From Amycolatopsis acidicola (lineage in GTDB: Bacteria > Actinomycetota > Actinomycetes > Mycobacteriales > Pseudonocardiaceae): a DNA stretch of 64,000 nucleotides. Where the stretch lies: contig NZ_VMNW02000034.1 of the NCBI RefSeq assembly GCF_007713735.2, positions 1 through 64,000 of the forward strand, in the 5' to 3' direction. Under the pieces are notes generated by a model. That model did not search any database. It was not told the origin of the DNA and saw nothing but the letters and a program-made list of their open reading frames with translations. This document shows, piece by piece, positions 49,070 to 58,667 of the stretch (position 1 is its first letter; each line of letters opens with the position of its first letter). Made by a program: the position numbers and the translations under genes.

Positions 49070-51432
49070 TCGGCGAGTGGGAAACGGGGCCACGGCAGGA
49101 TTTCCGGCTCGTCCCGGCCGCGCTCACGTTGTGGCTCGGTGTCTTGCTGGGGCTTCTGCTGGGGTGGTGGGCCGCGCTGGCCGCGGCGGTGGTCGCTGTT
49201 CTACTGGCGTCAGGGCTGCTTTGGCGCTGGCGAAAAGTGAAGCCTCGGTGGTTCGCCGGCGCGGCCGCGTTGCTCGTCGCCGGGTTGCTTCTCGGCGGTC
49301 CGCTGGCAGCGCGCCTGCTGGGGGCGGAACAGGATCCGTTGCGCGCCTTGGCTGCCCGTGGTGCTCCGGTGACGTTGCGGGTCACTGTGGACGAGCGGCC
49401 GAGGCCGGTGCACTCGGCCGGTTATGCCGCTCAGCAGGCGGGCACGCGCACGGTCGTCATCGCGGCGACGGTCCTGCGCGGTGAGTCTGCCGGACGTCCG
49501 GTCGCCTCGGCGGGCCGCGTGGTCCTGCTCGCGCCCTTCCCGCAGTGGGCGAAAGTGCTGCCCGGTCAGGAAGTCACGGCGAAGGGCTCGCTCGCGCCCG
49601 CCCGGGGTGCGGATCTCACGGTCAGCGCTGTGTACGTGCGAGGGCCGCCGGTCGATCCCGGTGAGGCGCCGTGGTGGCAGCGTGCGGCGGAGTCGGTCCG
49701 GGCTGCGCTTCGTGACGCTTCCTCGGTCCTGTCCTCCGATGCGGCCGGGTTGTTGCCCGGGCTGGTCGTGGGCGACACGAGCGGAGTGTCCGAACAGGTC
49801 CAGCGCGAGTTCACCGATGCCGGCCTGTCCCACCTGATGGCTGTCAGCGGCAGCAACCTCGCCGTGGTGGCCGGTGCGGTTTTGTTGCTCCTGCGGGTTT
49901 TCCGGGTCGGACCACGAATGTCCGCTTCGGTGGCGGGTCTGTCGCTGATCGGGTTCGTCGTCCTCACCGGCGGCGAGCCGAGCGTGCTGCGAGCCGGTGC
50001 CATGGGTGCCGTGGGTCTGCTCGCGCTTGCCTTGGGGCGGCAGCGATCCGTGTTACCGGCCTTGGCGACGGCGGTGTGCGTACTGGTGGCGTACGACCCG
50101 GCGATGGCCGTGAACTTCGGCTTCGCGTTGTCGGTACTGGCAACGGCCGGTCTGGTGTTGCTCGCGCCGCAGTGGGCGCGGGCGATGACGAGGCGCGGAA
50201 TTCCGCCCGGCTTCGCGGAAGGGTTGGCGGTCCCGCTCGCGGCGTTCGTGGTGACCGCACCGGTCATCGCGGGGATGGCGGGCACGGTCAGCGTCGTCTC
50301 CATCGCGGCCAACGTGCTCGCTGCGCCGGTCGTGGCTCCGGCCACGGTGCTCGGTGTGGTCACGGCGGTGCTGGCGACGTTCTGGCCGGCGGCAGCGCGG
50401 CTAACGGCACACGCGGCGGGCCCGGAGGCCGAATGGTTGTTGCTCGTGGCCCGGCACGCGGCCCGGGTTCCGGGTGCGGTCGTGCCCTGGCCGAGTGGCT
50501 GGTGGGGCGGCGTGCTGGCGTTGGTGGTCGTGGCCGTACTCGCGCTCGCGGTACGGCGGCCAAGGCTGCGGATCTGGTTGGCGCTGTTGCTGGTTTGCGT
50601 CCTGTTGGTCGTCGTGCCCGCGAAGGTGATCGCGCCGGGCTGGCCCCCGGCGGGCTGGGCGTTCGTGGCGTGCGACGTAGGACAGGGCGATGCCGAAGTC
50701 CTGCCTCTCGCGGAAGCCGGGCGTGCCGTGCTCGTGGACACCGGGCCGGAACCGGGGCCTGCCGACGAATGCCTGGCGAGGCTCGGCATCGACCGGCTCC
50801 CGCTGGTGGTGCTCAGCCATCTGCACGCCGATCACATCGGAGGCCTCGACTCGGTCTTCGACGGGCGGTCGATCGGTGCGGTCGCGGTCGGGCCGGGCCG
50901 GTTGCCCGGCTGGGCCTGGCGTCAGGTGGCGGAGGTGGCGGCGCGCCACGGCGTCCCGCTGGTGGAACTGGAACTCGGCACGCGCCTGGATTGGCCGGGC
51001 CTGACCTTGGAGGTGCTCGGACCGCGATACATCAACCTGGATCCTGACGAGAACGCCGCCGACGGCACGGAAATCAACAACACGTCGCTCGTGCTTCGGG
51101 CCACCACTCCGGCGGGCCGGGTGCTGCTCACCGGTGACGTCGAGCTGCTCGCGCAAGGGGATCTGCTCGCGGATGGCGTCGATGTGCGTGCGGACGTACT
51201 GAAAGTGCCACACCACGGGTCGAGGTACTCGCTGCCGCCGTTCCTGGCGGCGGTGGGGGAGAAGCTGGCGATGATCAGCGTCGGCGCGGGCAATCCCTAC
51301 GGGCACCCGAGCAAGTCCACTGTGGACACGATCGCGGCAGGCGGTGCGCTCGTCGCGCGCACGGACACCGATGGCGACGTAGCCGTCATCCCGGACAACG
51401 GAGAGCCTGCGATGGTGCGACGAGGAAAGTGA
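49066..51432 (+). CDS. comEC: ComEC/Rec2 DNA-uptake channel protein
   Basis: A 788-residue competence membrane protein. Two or three N-terminal helices and a DUF4131 region, then the competence domain with about eight helices (LSHLMAVSGSNLAVVAGAV, GFALSVLATAGLVLLAPQWA), and a C-terminal metallo-beta-lactamase domain with VLSHLHADHIGGLDSV (HxHxDH), LTGDVE and VPHHGS. ComEC carries single-stranded DNA across the membrane and its lactamase-like domain may degrade the other strand. All modules are intact and full length. Start ATG 49066, ATGA overlap with the small frame upstream. Confidence 0.95.
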   Translation: MIGEWETGPRQDFRLVPAALTLWLGVLLGLLLGWWAALAAAVVAVLLASGLLWRWRKVKPRWFAGAAALLVAGLLLGGPLAARLLGAEQDPLRALAARGAPVTLRVTVDERPRPVHSAGYAAQQAGTRTVVIAATVLRGESAGRPVASAGRVVLLAPFPQWAKVLPGQEVTAKGSLAPARGADLTVSAVYVRGPPVDPGEAPWWQRAAESVRAALRDASSVLSSDAAGLLPGLVVGDTSGVSEQVQREFTDAGLSHLMAVSGSNLAVVAGAVLLLLRVFRVGPRMSASVAGLSLIGFVVLTGGEPSVLRAGAMGAVGLLALALGRQRSVLPALATAVCVLVAYDPAMAVNFGFALSVLATAGLVLLAPQWARAMTRRGIPPGFAEGLAVPLAAFVVTAPVIAGMAGTVSVVSIAANVLAAPVVAPATVLGVVTAVLATFWPAAARLTAHAAGPEAEWLLLVARHAARVPGAVVPWPSGWWGGVLALVVVAVLALAVRRPRLRIWLALLLVCVLLVVVPAKVIAPGWPPAGWAFVACDVGQGDAEVLPLAEAGRAVLVDTGPEPGPADECLARLGIDRLPLVVLSHLHADHIGGLDSVFDGRSIGAVAVGPGRLPGWAWRQVAEVAARHGVPLVELELGTRLDWPGLTLEVLGPRYINLDPDENAADGTEINNTSLVLRATTPAGRVLLTGDVELLAQGDLLADGVDVRADVLKVPHHGSRYSLPPFLAAVGEKLAMISVGAGNPYGHPSKSTVDTIAAGGALVARTDTDGDVAVIPDNGEPAMVRRGK

Positions 51433-51553
51433 GGCCTGGCCGCGCGCTCAGGCGACTCGGGTGCGGCCGGAACCATTGGGTGGCTTCGGCCGCGCCCGGG
51501 TCGGCACAAGCACGGCGTGGAACGAGAAAGGAGTGCTGCGAACGGACTGATGC

Positions 51554-52816
<1,263 letters not shown>

Positions 52817-52830
52817 CGCGAGGTCCTTTC

Positions 52831-52960
52831 CTCATCTGTCCCGCTGACGCGGGCCGGAATTGGCACCGTGGTCGTCAGCTACCTCGCGGAATCGAGATGA
52901 CAGGCTGACGCCGGTTGCCGGGGCTTCATCGGGCCGTTCCCTCTGCCCCTCTGGATGAGC
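52831..52960 (-). ncRNA. SAM-I (S-box) riboswitch in the thrC leader
   Basis: Read on the minus strand, the element starts CTCATCCAGAGGGGCAGAGG, continues GGCCCGATGAAGCCCC and GGCAACC, and later has GGTGCCAATTCC, all S-box core sequence. P1 closes perfectly: CTCATC (52959-52954) with GATGAG (52836-52831). The thrC ribosome site follows at once and the ATG is 14 bases past P1. No terminator is seen, so control is probably at translation. Raised SAM would be expected to lower thrC expression. Confidence 0.88.
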
Positions 52961-53073
52961 TGTATTCGGTTGTCCGCTTACACGGGGTGCAATGCGTCGG
53001 TAACAAAGATACGTCACGCGGATCGGCTCACGCCATGCCCATGCGGCATTCGTCACCGTGGGAGGATCGGGGG

Positions 53074-54051
53074 GTGACAGCTTCCACCACCACGGCGCCG
53101 CTGCAGCTCGTTCTCGGCGAGGAGGAGCTGCTCGTCGAGCGAGCCGTACGCGCGGCGCTCGACTCGGCGCGCCAGGCCGACCCGGCCGCCGAGCTCACCC
53201 GGACGAAGGTGTCGGAACTCACCGCTCCCGCGCTGGCCGAGCTCGTCAGCCCGTCGCTGTTCAGCGAGGGGCGCGTGATCGTGCTCGAAGCAGCGCAGGA
53301 CATCTCGCAGGAGCTTTCCGACGCGGTGCTGTCCTACGCCAAACAGCCTGCCGAGGGTGTGGTGCTGGTCGTCGTGCACACCGGGGGTGGCCGCAGCAAG
53401 GCCGCGAAGGCGCTGCCCGCGGCGTTGAAGAAGGCCGGGGCGCAGATCACCGAATGCCCGAAGATCACGAAGCCCGCCGAGCGGGAAGCGTTCGTACGCA
53501 ACGAGATCCGGCAGGCCGGCGGGAAGATCGACCCCAGCGCGGTCGGCGCGCTGATCGACGCGGTCGGCTCCGACCTGCGTGAGCTGGCCTCGGCCTCGGC
53601 GCAGCTCGTCGCCGACGCCGGGGGCAAGGTCGACGAGCAGGCCGTCCGCCGGTATCACCGGGGCCGGGCCGACGTGACCGGGTTCGCGGTCGCCGAGCAG
53701 GCTGTCTCGGGGGACAGGGCGGCCGCGCTCGAAGCGATGCGGTGGGCCGAGCAGATCGGCGTCCCGCACGTGCTGGTTGCCGACGCGCTCGCCGACGCGG
53801 TGCGCACCATCGCGAGGGTCTCCGCGGCGGGGCGGGGCAACCCGAACCAGATGGCGGGTGAGCTGGGTATGCCGCCGTGGAAGATCCGGAAGGCGCAGGG
53901 GCAGGCGCGCGGCTGGAACGCGGCGGGCCTGAACAAGGCGATGGCCGTGGTGGCCAGGGTGAACGCCGAGGTCAAGGGTGCCGCGGCAGACCCGTCCTAC
54001 GCACTGGAGAAGGCCATTCTCGACCTCGCCACCGCCCGCGAACTCCGCTGA
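53074..54051 (+). CDS. holA: DNA polymerase III delta subunit
   Basis: A 325-residue clamp-loader delta subunit: N-terminal ATPase-like domain without a Walker A (LQLVLGEEELLVERAVRAAL), then FSEGRVIVLEAAQDIS, VVLVVVHTGGGRSKAAKALP and the C-terminal collar domain (AGELGMPPWKIRKAQGQARGW). Actinobacterial HolA (Rv2413c homologue). GGAGG lies 8 bases before the GTG at 53074. In mycobacteria it directly follows comEC; here thrC intervenes. The repeat array begins about 190 bases after its stop. Confidence 0.94.
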   Translation: MTASTTTAPLQLVLGEEELLVERAVRAALDSARQADPAAELTRTKVSELTAPALAELVSPSLFSEGRVIVLEAAQDISQELSDAVLSYAKQPAEGVVLVVVHTGGGRSKAAKALPAALKKAGAQITECPKITKPAEREAFVRNEIRQAGGKIDPSAVGALIDAVGSDLRELASASAQLVADAGGKVDEQAVRRYHRGRADVTGFAVAEQAVSGDRAAALEAMRWAEQIGVPHVLVADALADAVRTIARVSAAGRGNPNQMAGELGMPPWKIRKAQGQARGWNAAGLNKAMAVVARVNAEVKGAAADPSYALEKAILDLATARELR

Positions 54052-54240
54052 GCCGAGCCCGCGCCGCGGCGGTTGACCTGAGCGACGGCAGATTCGCGCC
54101 GGGGAGGTGCGCTGGCGGGCTGGCCAGCGGGCAGCTCCGGGCGAGCTGCTCTGTGAGGTGCGCCGGGAGCACTGCCCGGCGGATCGCCCCGCGAGGACCA
54201 CCTGGCGGAGCCCGGCGCCCCCCGCAGACCGGCCGCGGGA

Positions 54241-54850
54241 GGCAACCCCGTCCCACCGCCCCGGGAGGCAACCCCGGCACAACCACCCCGAGCGGGCCAG
54301 CGCCGGACCGCACGACCGCCTCGAGGGGCAACCCCACCAGCCAACCCGAGCGGGGTCAGCGCCGGACCCCACAACCGCCCCGGGAGGCGCCCCCTCCAGT
54401 CAGCGCGAGCGGGCCACCGCCGGACCTCACAACCGCCGCGAGGGGCGCCCCCTCCAGTCAGCGCGAGCGGGCCACCGCCGGACCTCACAACCGCCGCGAG
54501 AGGCGCCCCCTCCAGTCAGCGCGGACGCGGCCCAGCACCGAACCCCACAACCGCCCCGGGAGGCGACCCGCTCCGACCAGCGCGAGCGGCTCACCGCCGG
54601 ACCGCAACACCGCCCCGAGAGGTAGCCCCTCCACCAGCCTGAGGGGGGCGAGCGGCGGACTTCGCGAACCGCCCCGGGAGGCGACCTCTCCGACGGGCGC
54701 GGGCGGGCCAGTGCCCGACCGCAGCACCACCCCGGGAGGCGATCCCTCCAACCAGCGCGAGCGGCTCACCGCCAGACGCAGCGCCGCCCCAAGAGGCAAC
54801 CCCTCCCACCGACCCGAGCGGGCCAATGCCCGACCGCAACACCCACCCGA
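54241..54850. repeat. Array of about ten 58-60 bp tandem repeats between holA and rpsT
   Basis: Units begin near GGCRA/GGCGC at 54267, 54327, 54386, 54444, 54502, 54562, 54621, 54680, 54738 and 54795. Spacing is 57-60 bases; the units from 54386 and 54444 are nearly identical, the outer ones degenerate. A typical unit contains CCTCCAGTCAGCGCGAGCGG and CACCGCCGGACC. All frames stay open on both strands because the unit lacks stop-forming bases, so the long ORFs here are not evidence of a gene. The 190 bases between holA and the array hold nothing recognised. Confidence 0.88.
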
Positions 54851-54855
54851 ACGCG

Positions 54856-54889
54856 ACGAAGGCCCGCCGCGGGTGCGGCGGGCCTTCGT
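54856..54889 (-). terminator. Hairpin terminator after rpsT
   Basis: ACGAAGGCCCGCC (54856-54868) pairs perfectly over 13 bases with 54877-54889 around an 8-base loop, about 70 bases downstream of rpsT on its strand. It also lies at the right-hand end of the tandem repeats. Confidence 0.82.
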
Positions 54890-54956
54890 GCGAAAGCGTC
54901 AGGCGTTGGAGCCACCTGCTCAAGCGAGCCGGCTGCTCAAGCCGTCGAATCGGAGG

Positions 54957-55217
54957 TCAGAGCGAGTTGGCCCGCTTGGCCATCGCGGACTTCTTGTTCG
55001 CGGCCTGGTTCGCGTGGATGACACCCTTGGACGCGGCCTTGTCGAGCTTCTTCGCGGCTTCCTGCTGCAGCTCGATGGCCTTCGCCTTGTCGCCGGAGTC
55101 GGCGGCCTCGCGGAACTTGCGGATGGCGGTCTTCACCGAGGACTTGATCGCCTGGTTGCGCTGGCGAGCCTTCTCGTTGGTGGTGATGCGCTTGATCTGG
55201 GACTTGATGTTGGCCAC
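54957..55217 (-). CDS. rpsT: 30S ribosomal protein S20 (bS20)
   Basis: An 86-residue bS20, an early-assembling 30S protein binding 16S rRNA helices. ANIKSQIKRITTNEKARQRN and a late KGVIHANQAANKKSAMAKR are signature sequence. AAGGAG lies upstream of the GTG at 55217. TAATCT (55322-55327, minus strand) is a candidate -10, giving a leader of about 100 bases. Transcribed opposite to holA, as usual. Confidence 0.98.
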   Translation of the reverse strand: MANIKSQIKRITTNEKARQRNQAIKSSVKTAIRKFREAADSGDKAKAIELQQEAAKKLDKAASKGVIHANQAANKKSAMAKRANSL

Positions 55218-55522
55218 GCGGGCGCTCCTTGATCTTCCGGCTTTATTCCGTCACCGCGTTCTGCTGGCCCCGGAACCCCGGGTTTCCTCCCTGGCGGAAT
55301 GCCACACGGCAACGGTCGATAAGATTACCAGCCGGGGTAAGGTCACCCTCGTAGTGCCTAGGGTTCCGTCGCCGTCCCGCCCACCGGACCCACAACCAGG
55401 GGCGGCGAGTCCGGTCCGAGCGGCACCGGCCGGGGGAGCGGGATCCCACCGGTACACCTGATCGGGACAAAAGCCTAGAGGGGCCTGGACCTTTCGCGCC
55501 CGCGAAAGGCCGGAAAGGCTCC
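55218..55522. promoter_or_regulatory. Divergent gap between rpsT and the EamA transporter
   Basis: About 305 bases without a gene. It holds overlapping -10-like boxes for both strands (TAATCT minus at 55322-55327; TAAGAT plus at 55320-55325). No strong hairpin or operator palindrome was noticed. Confidence 0.35.
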
Positions 55523-56383
55523 GTGAACGGCACCGCCCTGTCCCTTGTCCTCGTCGCCGCCTTCGTGCACGCCGGCTGGAACTTCGCCGCCAAGCGCGTT
55601 CCGGACGGCGGCAGCGCCTTCGCTTTCCTCTACTACACCGTGGGCGCCGTCGTGTGCGTGCCGGTGTGCGCCGTCTCCCTGCTGATCGACCCCGTCCGTC
55701 CACAGTGGACCTGGCTGCTTGCGGCGGTGCTGACGGCCGTCTTCCACGTGCTCTACTCCGTTGTCCTGCAACGGGGTTACCAGGTCGGCGACCTGTCCGT
55801 CGTCTACCCGCTCGCCCGGGGCAGCGGCCCGCTGATCTCCGTGTGCGTCGCCGTCCTCTTCCTCGGGGAACGGCCCGGCCTCGCCGGGCTGGCCGGGGCC
55901 GTGCTCGTCGTCGGCGGGGTGCTGGTGATCAGCAGCGGAAAGGGTTCGCAGGACCGCGCGGCGCGCCGGGCGGGCGTGGTGTGGGGGCTCCTCACCGGTG
56001 CCACCATCGCGGCCTACACGATCTGGGACGACCACTCCGTCAACGCGCTCGCCGTGCCGCCGCTGGTCTACTTCACCCTCGGCACGGTGCTGCAGTCCGC
56101 GTTCCTCGCCCCCGCCGCGCGGCGCCGCGGCGACGTCGCCGAGATCTGGCGCGGGCACTGGCGCGAGGTGGTGATCGTGGGCATCTTCTCCCCGGTCGCC
56201 TACCTGCTGGTGCTCTACGCCATGCGGATGGCACCCGTGAGCCTCGTCGCCCCGGCGCGCGAGGTCAGCATCGTGCTGGGCGGGCTCGCGGCGTGGAAGC
56301 TGCTGGGCGAGGCGAACCCCGGCCGCCGGATCGCGGGCTCCCTTGTCGTGCTCGCCGGAATCGCCGCGATTGCCGCATCTTGA
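55523..56383 (+). CDS. EamA/DMT-family transporter
   Basis: A 286-residue drug/metabolite transporter with ten predicted helices in two EamA repeats (first: FVHAGWNFAAKRVPDG, VVYPLARGSGPLISVCVAVLFLGERP; second: YLLVLYAMRMAPVSLVAPAREVSIVLGGLAAWKLLGE). Such carriers export amino acids or metabolites; cargo unknown. GTG start with GGAAAGG upstream. A VOC gene follows 22 bases later. Confidence 0.92.
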   Translation: MNGTALSLVLVAAFVHAGWNFAAKRVPDGGSAFAFLYYTVGAVVCVPVCAVSLLIDPVRPQWTWLLAAVLTAVFHVLYSVVLQRGYQVGDLSVVYPLARGSGPLISVCVAVLFLGERPGLAGLAGAVLVVGGVLVISSGKGSQDRAARRAGVVWGLLTGATIAAYTIWDDHSVNALAVPPLVYFTLGTVLQSAFLAPAARRRGDVAEIWRGHWREVVIVGIFSPVAYLLVLYAMRMAPVSLVAPAREVSIVLGGLAAWKLLGEANPGRRIAGSLVVLAGIAAIAAS

Positions 56384-56405
56384 AGCGCAGGGTAGGTATG
56401 GCCTC

Positions 56406-56789
56406 ATGCAGGTGTTGAGCAGCCGGGTCCTGGTGCGGCCCGCCGATGCGGAGAAGTCGACGGCGTTCTACCGGGACGTGCTGGGCCTGGCGGTCTACCG
56501 GACCTACCCCGGCGGCACCGTGTTCTTCCTCGGCCAGGGGTTCCTCGAGATCGCCGCGCACGGGGAGGCCGGCGTGCAGGGCGAGGGCCTGGCGCTCTGG
56601 ATGCAGGTCCGCGACCTGGCCGAGGCGGTCGCCGAGTTGGCCACGCACGGCGTCACGCCGGACCGCGAGCCGCGCCTGGAGCCGTGGGGGCTCCGGGAGG
56701 CCTGGATCTCCGACCCCGACGGCCTGCGGATCGTGCTCGTGGAGATCCCTGCCGACCATCCATTGAGGACGGACGTGCGTGCGCAGTGA
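56406..56789 (+). CDS. VOC-family protein
   Basis: A 127-residue VOC protein (SSRVLVRPADAEKSTAFYRDVLGL, then FFLGQGFLEIAAHG and a C-terminal ISDPDGLRIVLVEIP with the usual metal Glu). TAGGTA lies 7 bases before the ATG, a weak leaderless-type -10. It overlaps the following membrane-protein gene by 11 bases. Function unknown. Confidence 0.85.
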   Translation: MQVLSSRVLVRPADAEKSTAFYRDVLGLAVYRTYPGGTVFFLGQGFLEIAAHGEAGVQGEGLALWMQVRDLAEAVAELATHGVTPDREPRLEPWGLREAWISDPDGLRIVLVEIPADHPLRTDVRAQ

Positions 56790-57894
56790 CCTCGTCCGGG
56801 CCGTCGCGTGGTGGGCGGCCCTCGTGCTCACCCTCCTGCTGTTCGCCACCGTCTCCCGGCTCACGCATGGCGGCGGTCCGGACGTCGACAGGCTCGGCGT
56901 CGCGACCGTCGCTTCCTGCGACGAGTACGGGCCGGTCAGCCAGTACGGCGTGGGCACCGCGTACCGATGCACGGCGGATGTCGAATGGGCGGACGGGAAA
57001 ACCGAGCAGCTCGTCTTCCCCGCCGGGCACCTGACGCCGGGCGAGCTCGACGTACCCGTCTACGCGGACGGCGGCGACGTCGGCCGCAACGACGTCGCCT
57101 GGCCGTCCGTGATCCGCCTGCCTGCGGTCCTCGTAACCGGGCTCTTAGCCCTGGTCGCCGCTGTCGGCGCGCTCTACACCACGTATCGCGCAGTCCGGCC
57201 GAACAGCGAGCCGAAGCCTGCCCCCGAGCACACTCGCGTTGCGCAGCAACGGAAAGCCGCCGCCCGGACGCAACGCGACTGGCCCCTCACCGACGCCGAT
57301 CGCGCCGCCGCGCCGGTCCCGAGGATCGTCGTGCGGTTCAGGCTGCTCGCCGCGTGGTGTGTGCTGGCCGCGGTGCTCGTGTCGTTGTCGGCGATTCCGC
57401 GCTTCGGCGCCCCGCGCGAGATCCACTTCGTTTCCCCTTGGCCGCAGATCGGGGATGCCCAGCTAATCGACCTTCCGGCGACGGCCGCGGTGATCCTCGG
57501 CGCGATCGCGGCGCTGCTGCTGTATGCGATGGCCCACAGCGCGCGCGACGACGCTGCCCGGATCGCCCGTCACGGTCTTCCTTACCTGGCAAGGAATTCC
57601 TCGGCCAAAGAGATGCGCCGCGGGCTCGAGCGGCGGGAACGCCGGTACCGCCCGAATAGCGTGGTCATCGGCCTGGTGCTGCTCGGCCTGACCGTATGGG
57701 CCGTCGTCCGCGCCGCGACCGTCGCGACCGGACCGGTTGCGGTCTGGCTCGCCTGCTTCACCGACACCGTGCTCCTGGCGCTGCTCGTGCTCATCTGGCT
57801 GGCCACCCGCGAAAGCCCGCGACACCGGCTTTTACGCTTGCTCGGAACGGACTTAGAGGCGCAAGGAACCAAATCGGGCACTGCGTCGTCGTAG
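56779..57894 (+). CDS. Hypothetical membrane protein
   Basis: A 371-residue protein: an N-terminal helix (VAWWAALVLTLLLFATVSRL), a small extracytoplasmic domain of about 75 residues with two cysteines (VASCDEYGPVSQYGVGTAYRC), a second helix (AVLVTGLLALVAAVGALY), a basic cytosolic loop, and four more helices in the C-terminal half. Family not identified. GTG start inside the end of the VOC gene. It precedes the type VII-like cassette by 24 bases. Confidence 0.72.
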   Translation: MRSDLVRAVAWWAALVLTLLLFATVSRLTHGGGPDVDRLGVATVASCDEYGPVSQYGVGTAYRCTADVEWADGKTEQLVFPAGHLTPGELDVPVYADGGDVGRNDVAWPSVIRLPAVLVTGLLALVAAVGALYTTYRAVRPNSEPKPAPEHTRVAQQRKAAARTQRDWPLTDADRAAAPVPRIVVRFRLLAAWCVLAAVLVSLSAIPRFGAPREIHFVSPWPQIGDAQLIDLPATAAVILGAIAALLLYAMAHSARDDAARIARHGLPYLARNSSAKEMRRGLERRERRYRPNSVVIGLVLLGLTVWAVVRAATVATGPVAVWLACFTDTVLLALLVLIWLATRESPRHRLLRLLGTDLEAQGTKSGTASS

Positions 57895-57918
57895 CGGGCA
57901 TCACGGAGAGGAGATCGT

Positions 57919-58350
57919 GTGGCCTCGGAAGACATGGCAGCGGCCGAGCAGCGTCTGGCGGAGTACGCGCGGCGCGTGCAGCGGATTCAGCAGAGCGCCG
58001 AGCAGAGCCAGGAACAGATCAAGACTATGCGGGCGCGGGCGGTGAGCCCGGACGGCGTGGTGAGCGTCGTGCTGGCGCCCGGCGGACGGCTGGAGGACCT
58101 CAAGCTCACGCCCGAAGTCTCGCGGCTCGGGCACGACCGCCTCGCCACCTTGATCAAGCAGACGGTGCAGGCGGCCCACGCCGACGCGGCGGCGCAGACG
58201 CAGGCGGCGTTGCAGCCGCTGCTCGGGGAGTCCGACGCGATGGAGTTCCTCAAGGAACAGCTCGACACGGGACTGCGCGAGGAAGAGCCGTCTGCTCCGC
58301 CCGCGCCCGGGGACGACGACTTCGGCGGCCCGATCATGAGGAGGAACTGA
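57919..58350 (+). CDS. YbaB/EbfC-family protein
   Basis: A 143-residue YbaB/EbfC-like protein: an N-terminal coiled helix (AEYARRVQRIQQSAEQSQEQ) and the sheet motif SPDGVVSVVLAPGGRLEDLKL, followed by helix and an acidic Pro-rich tail. In this order such proteins sit next to EspC/WXG genes of type VII secretion, where they may bind DNA or act as chaperones. It overlaps the next gene (TGATG). First gene of a three-gene cassette. Confidence 0.85.
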   Translation: MASEDMAAAEQRLAEYARRVQRIQQSAEQSQEQIKTMRARAVSPDGVVSVVLAPGGRLEDLKLTPEVSRLGHDRLATLIKQTVQAAHADAAAQTQAALQPLLGESDAMEFLKEQLDTGLREEEPSAPPAPGDDDFGGPIMRRN

Positions 58351-58667
58351 TGGGGGAGGGTTTCCACTCCACGCCGCAGGATCTCGCCACGCATTCGGCC
58401 ACCGTGTCCGGGCTCGGCGACCGGCTGGCCAAGGCCTCGGCCACCGGTGGCGGGGTCGACGTCGGCGGCGAGACGTTCGGGATCATCGGCCAGGCCTTCA
58501 CCTTCGGCGTGAAGGGGCACATCACCGAAACCGCGGGCGCGATCGCCGATCTGGCCGCCGGGTTCCGTGACTTCGGCGACGGCGTCAAGCAGGCCGGGCA
58601 GAACTACGAGGAAATCGAAGAGGACATCCGGCTGCTGCTGGCCGAGTTCAAGGTGGAGGACGCGTGA
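58350..58667 (+). CDS. EspC-like type VII secretion-associated protein
   Basis: A 105-residue all-helical protein with the pattern of EspC/WXG100-sized type VII substrates (FHSTPQDLATHSATVSGLGDRL at the start, VDVGGETFGIIGQAF in the turn, then a long second helix ending YEEIEEDIRLLLAEF). GAGGA lies upstream of its ATG. It overlaps both neighbours (TGATG and GTGA), so the three products are made together. Confidence 0.8.
   Translation: MGEGFHSTPQDLATHSATVSGLGDRLAKASATGGGVDVGGETFGIIGQAFTFGVKGHITETAGAIADLAAGFRDFGDGVKQAGQNYEEIEEDIRLLLAEFKVEDA

Noticed and set aside
54241..54850. CRISPR array
   Set aside because: Units are contiguous and vary along their whole length, with no short constant repeat plus unique spacer pattern and no cas gene.
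53877..55232. 451-codon frame through the tandem repeats, with open minus-strand frames too
   Set aside because: The repeat unit has no stop codons in any frame and its length is not a multiple of 3; composition is Pro/Arg-rich in every frame and there is no conserved start.
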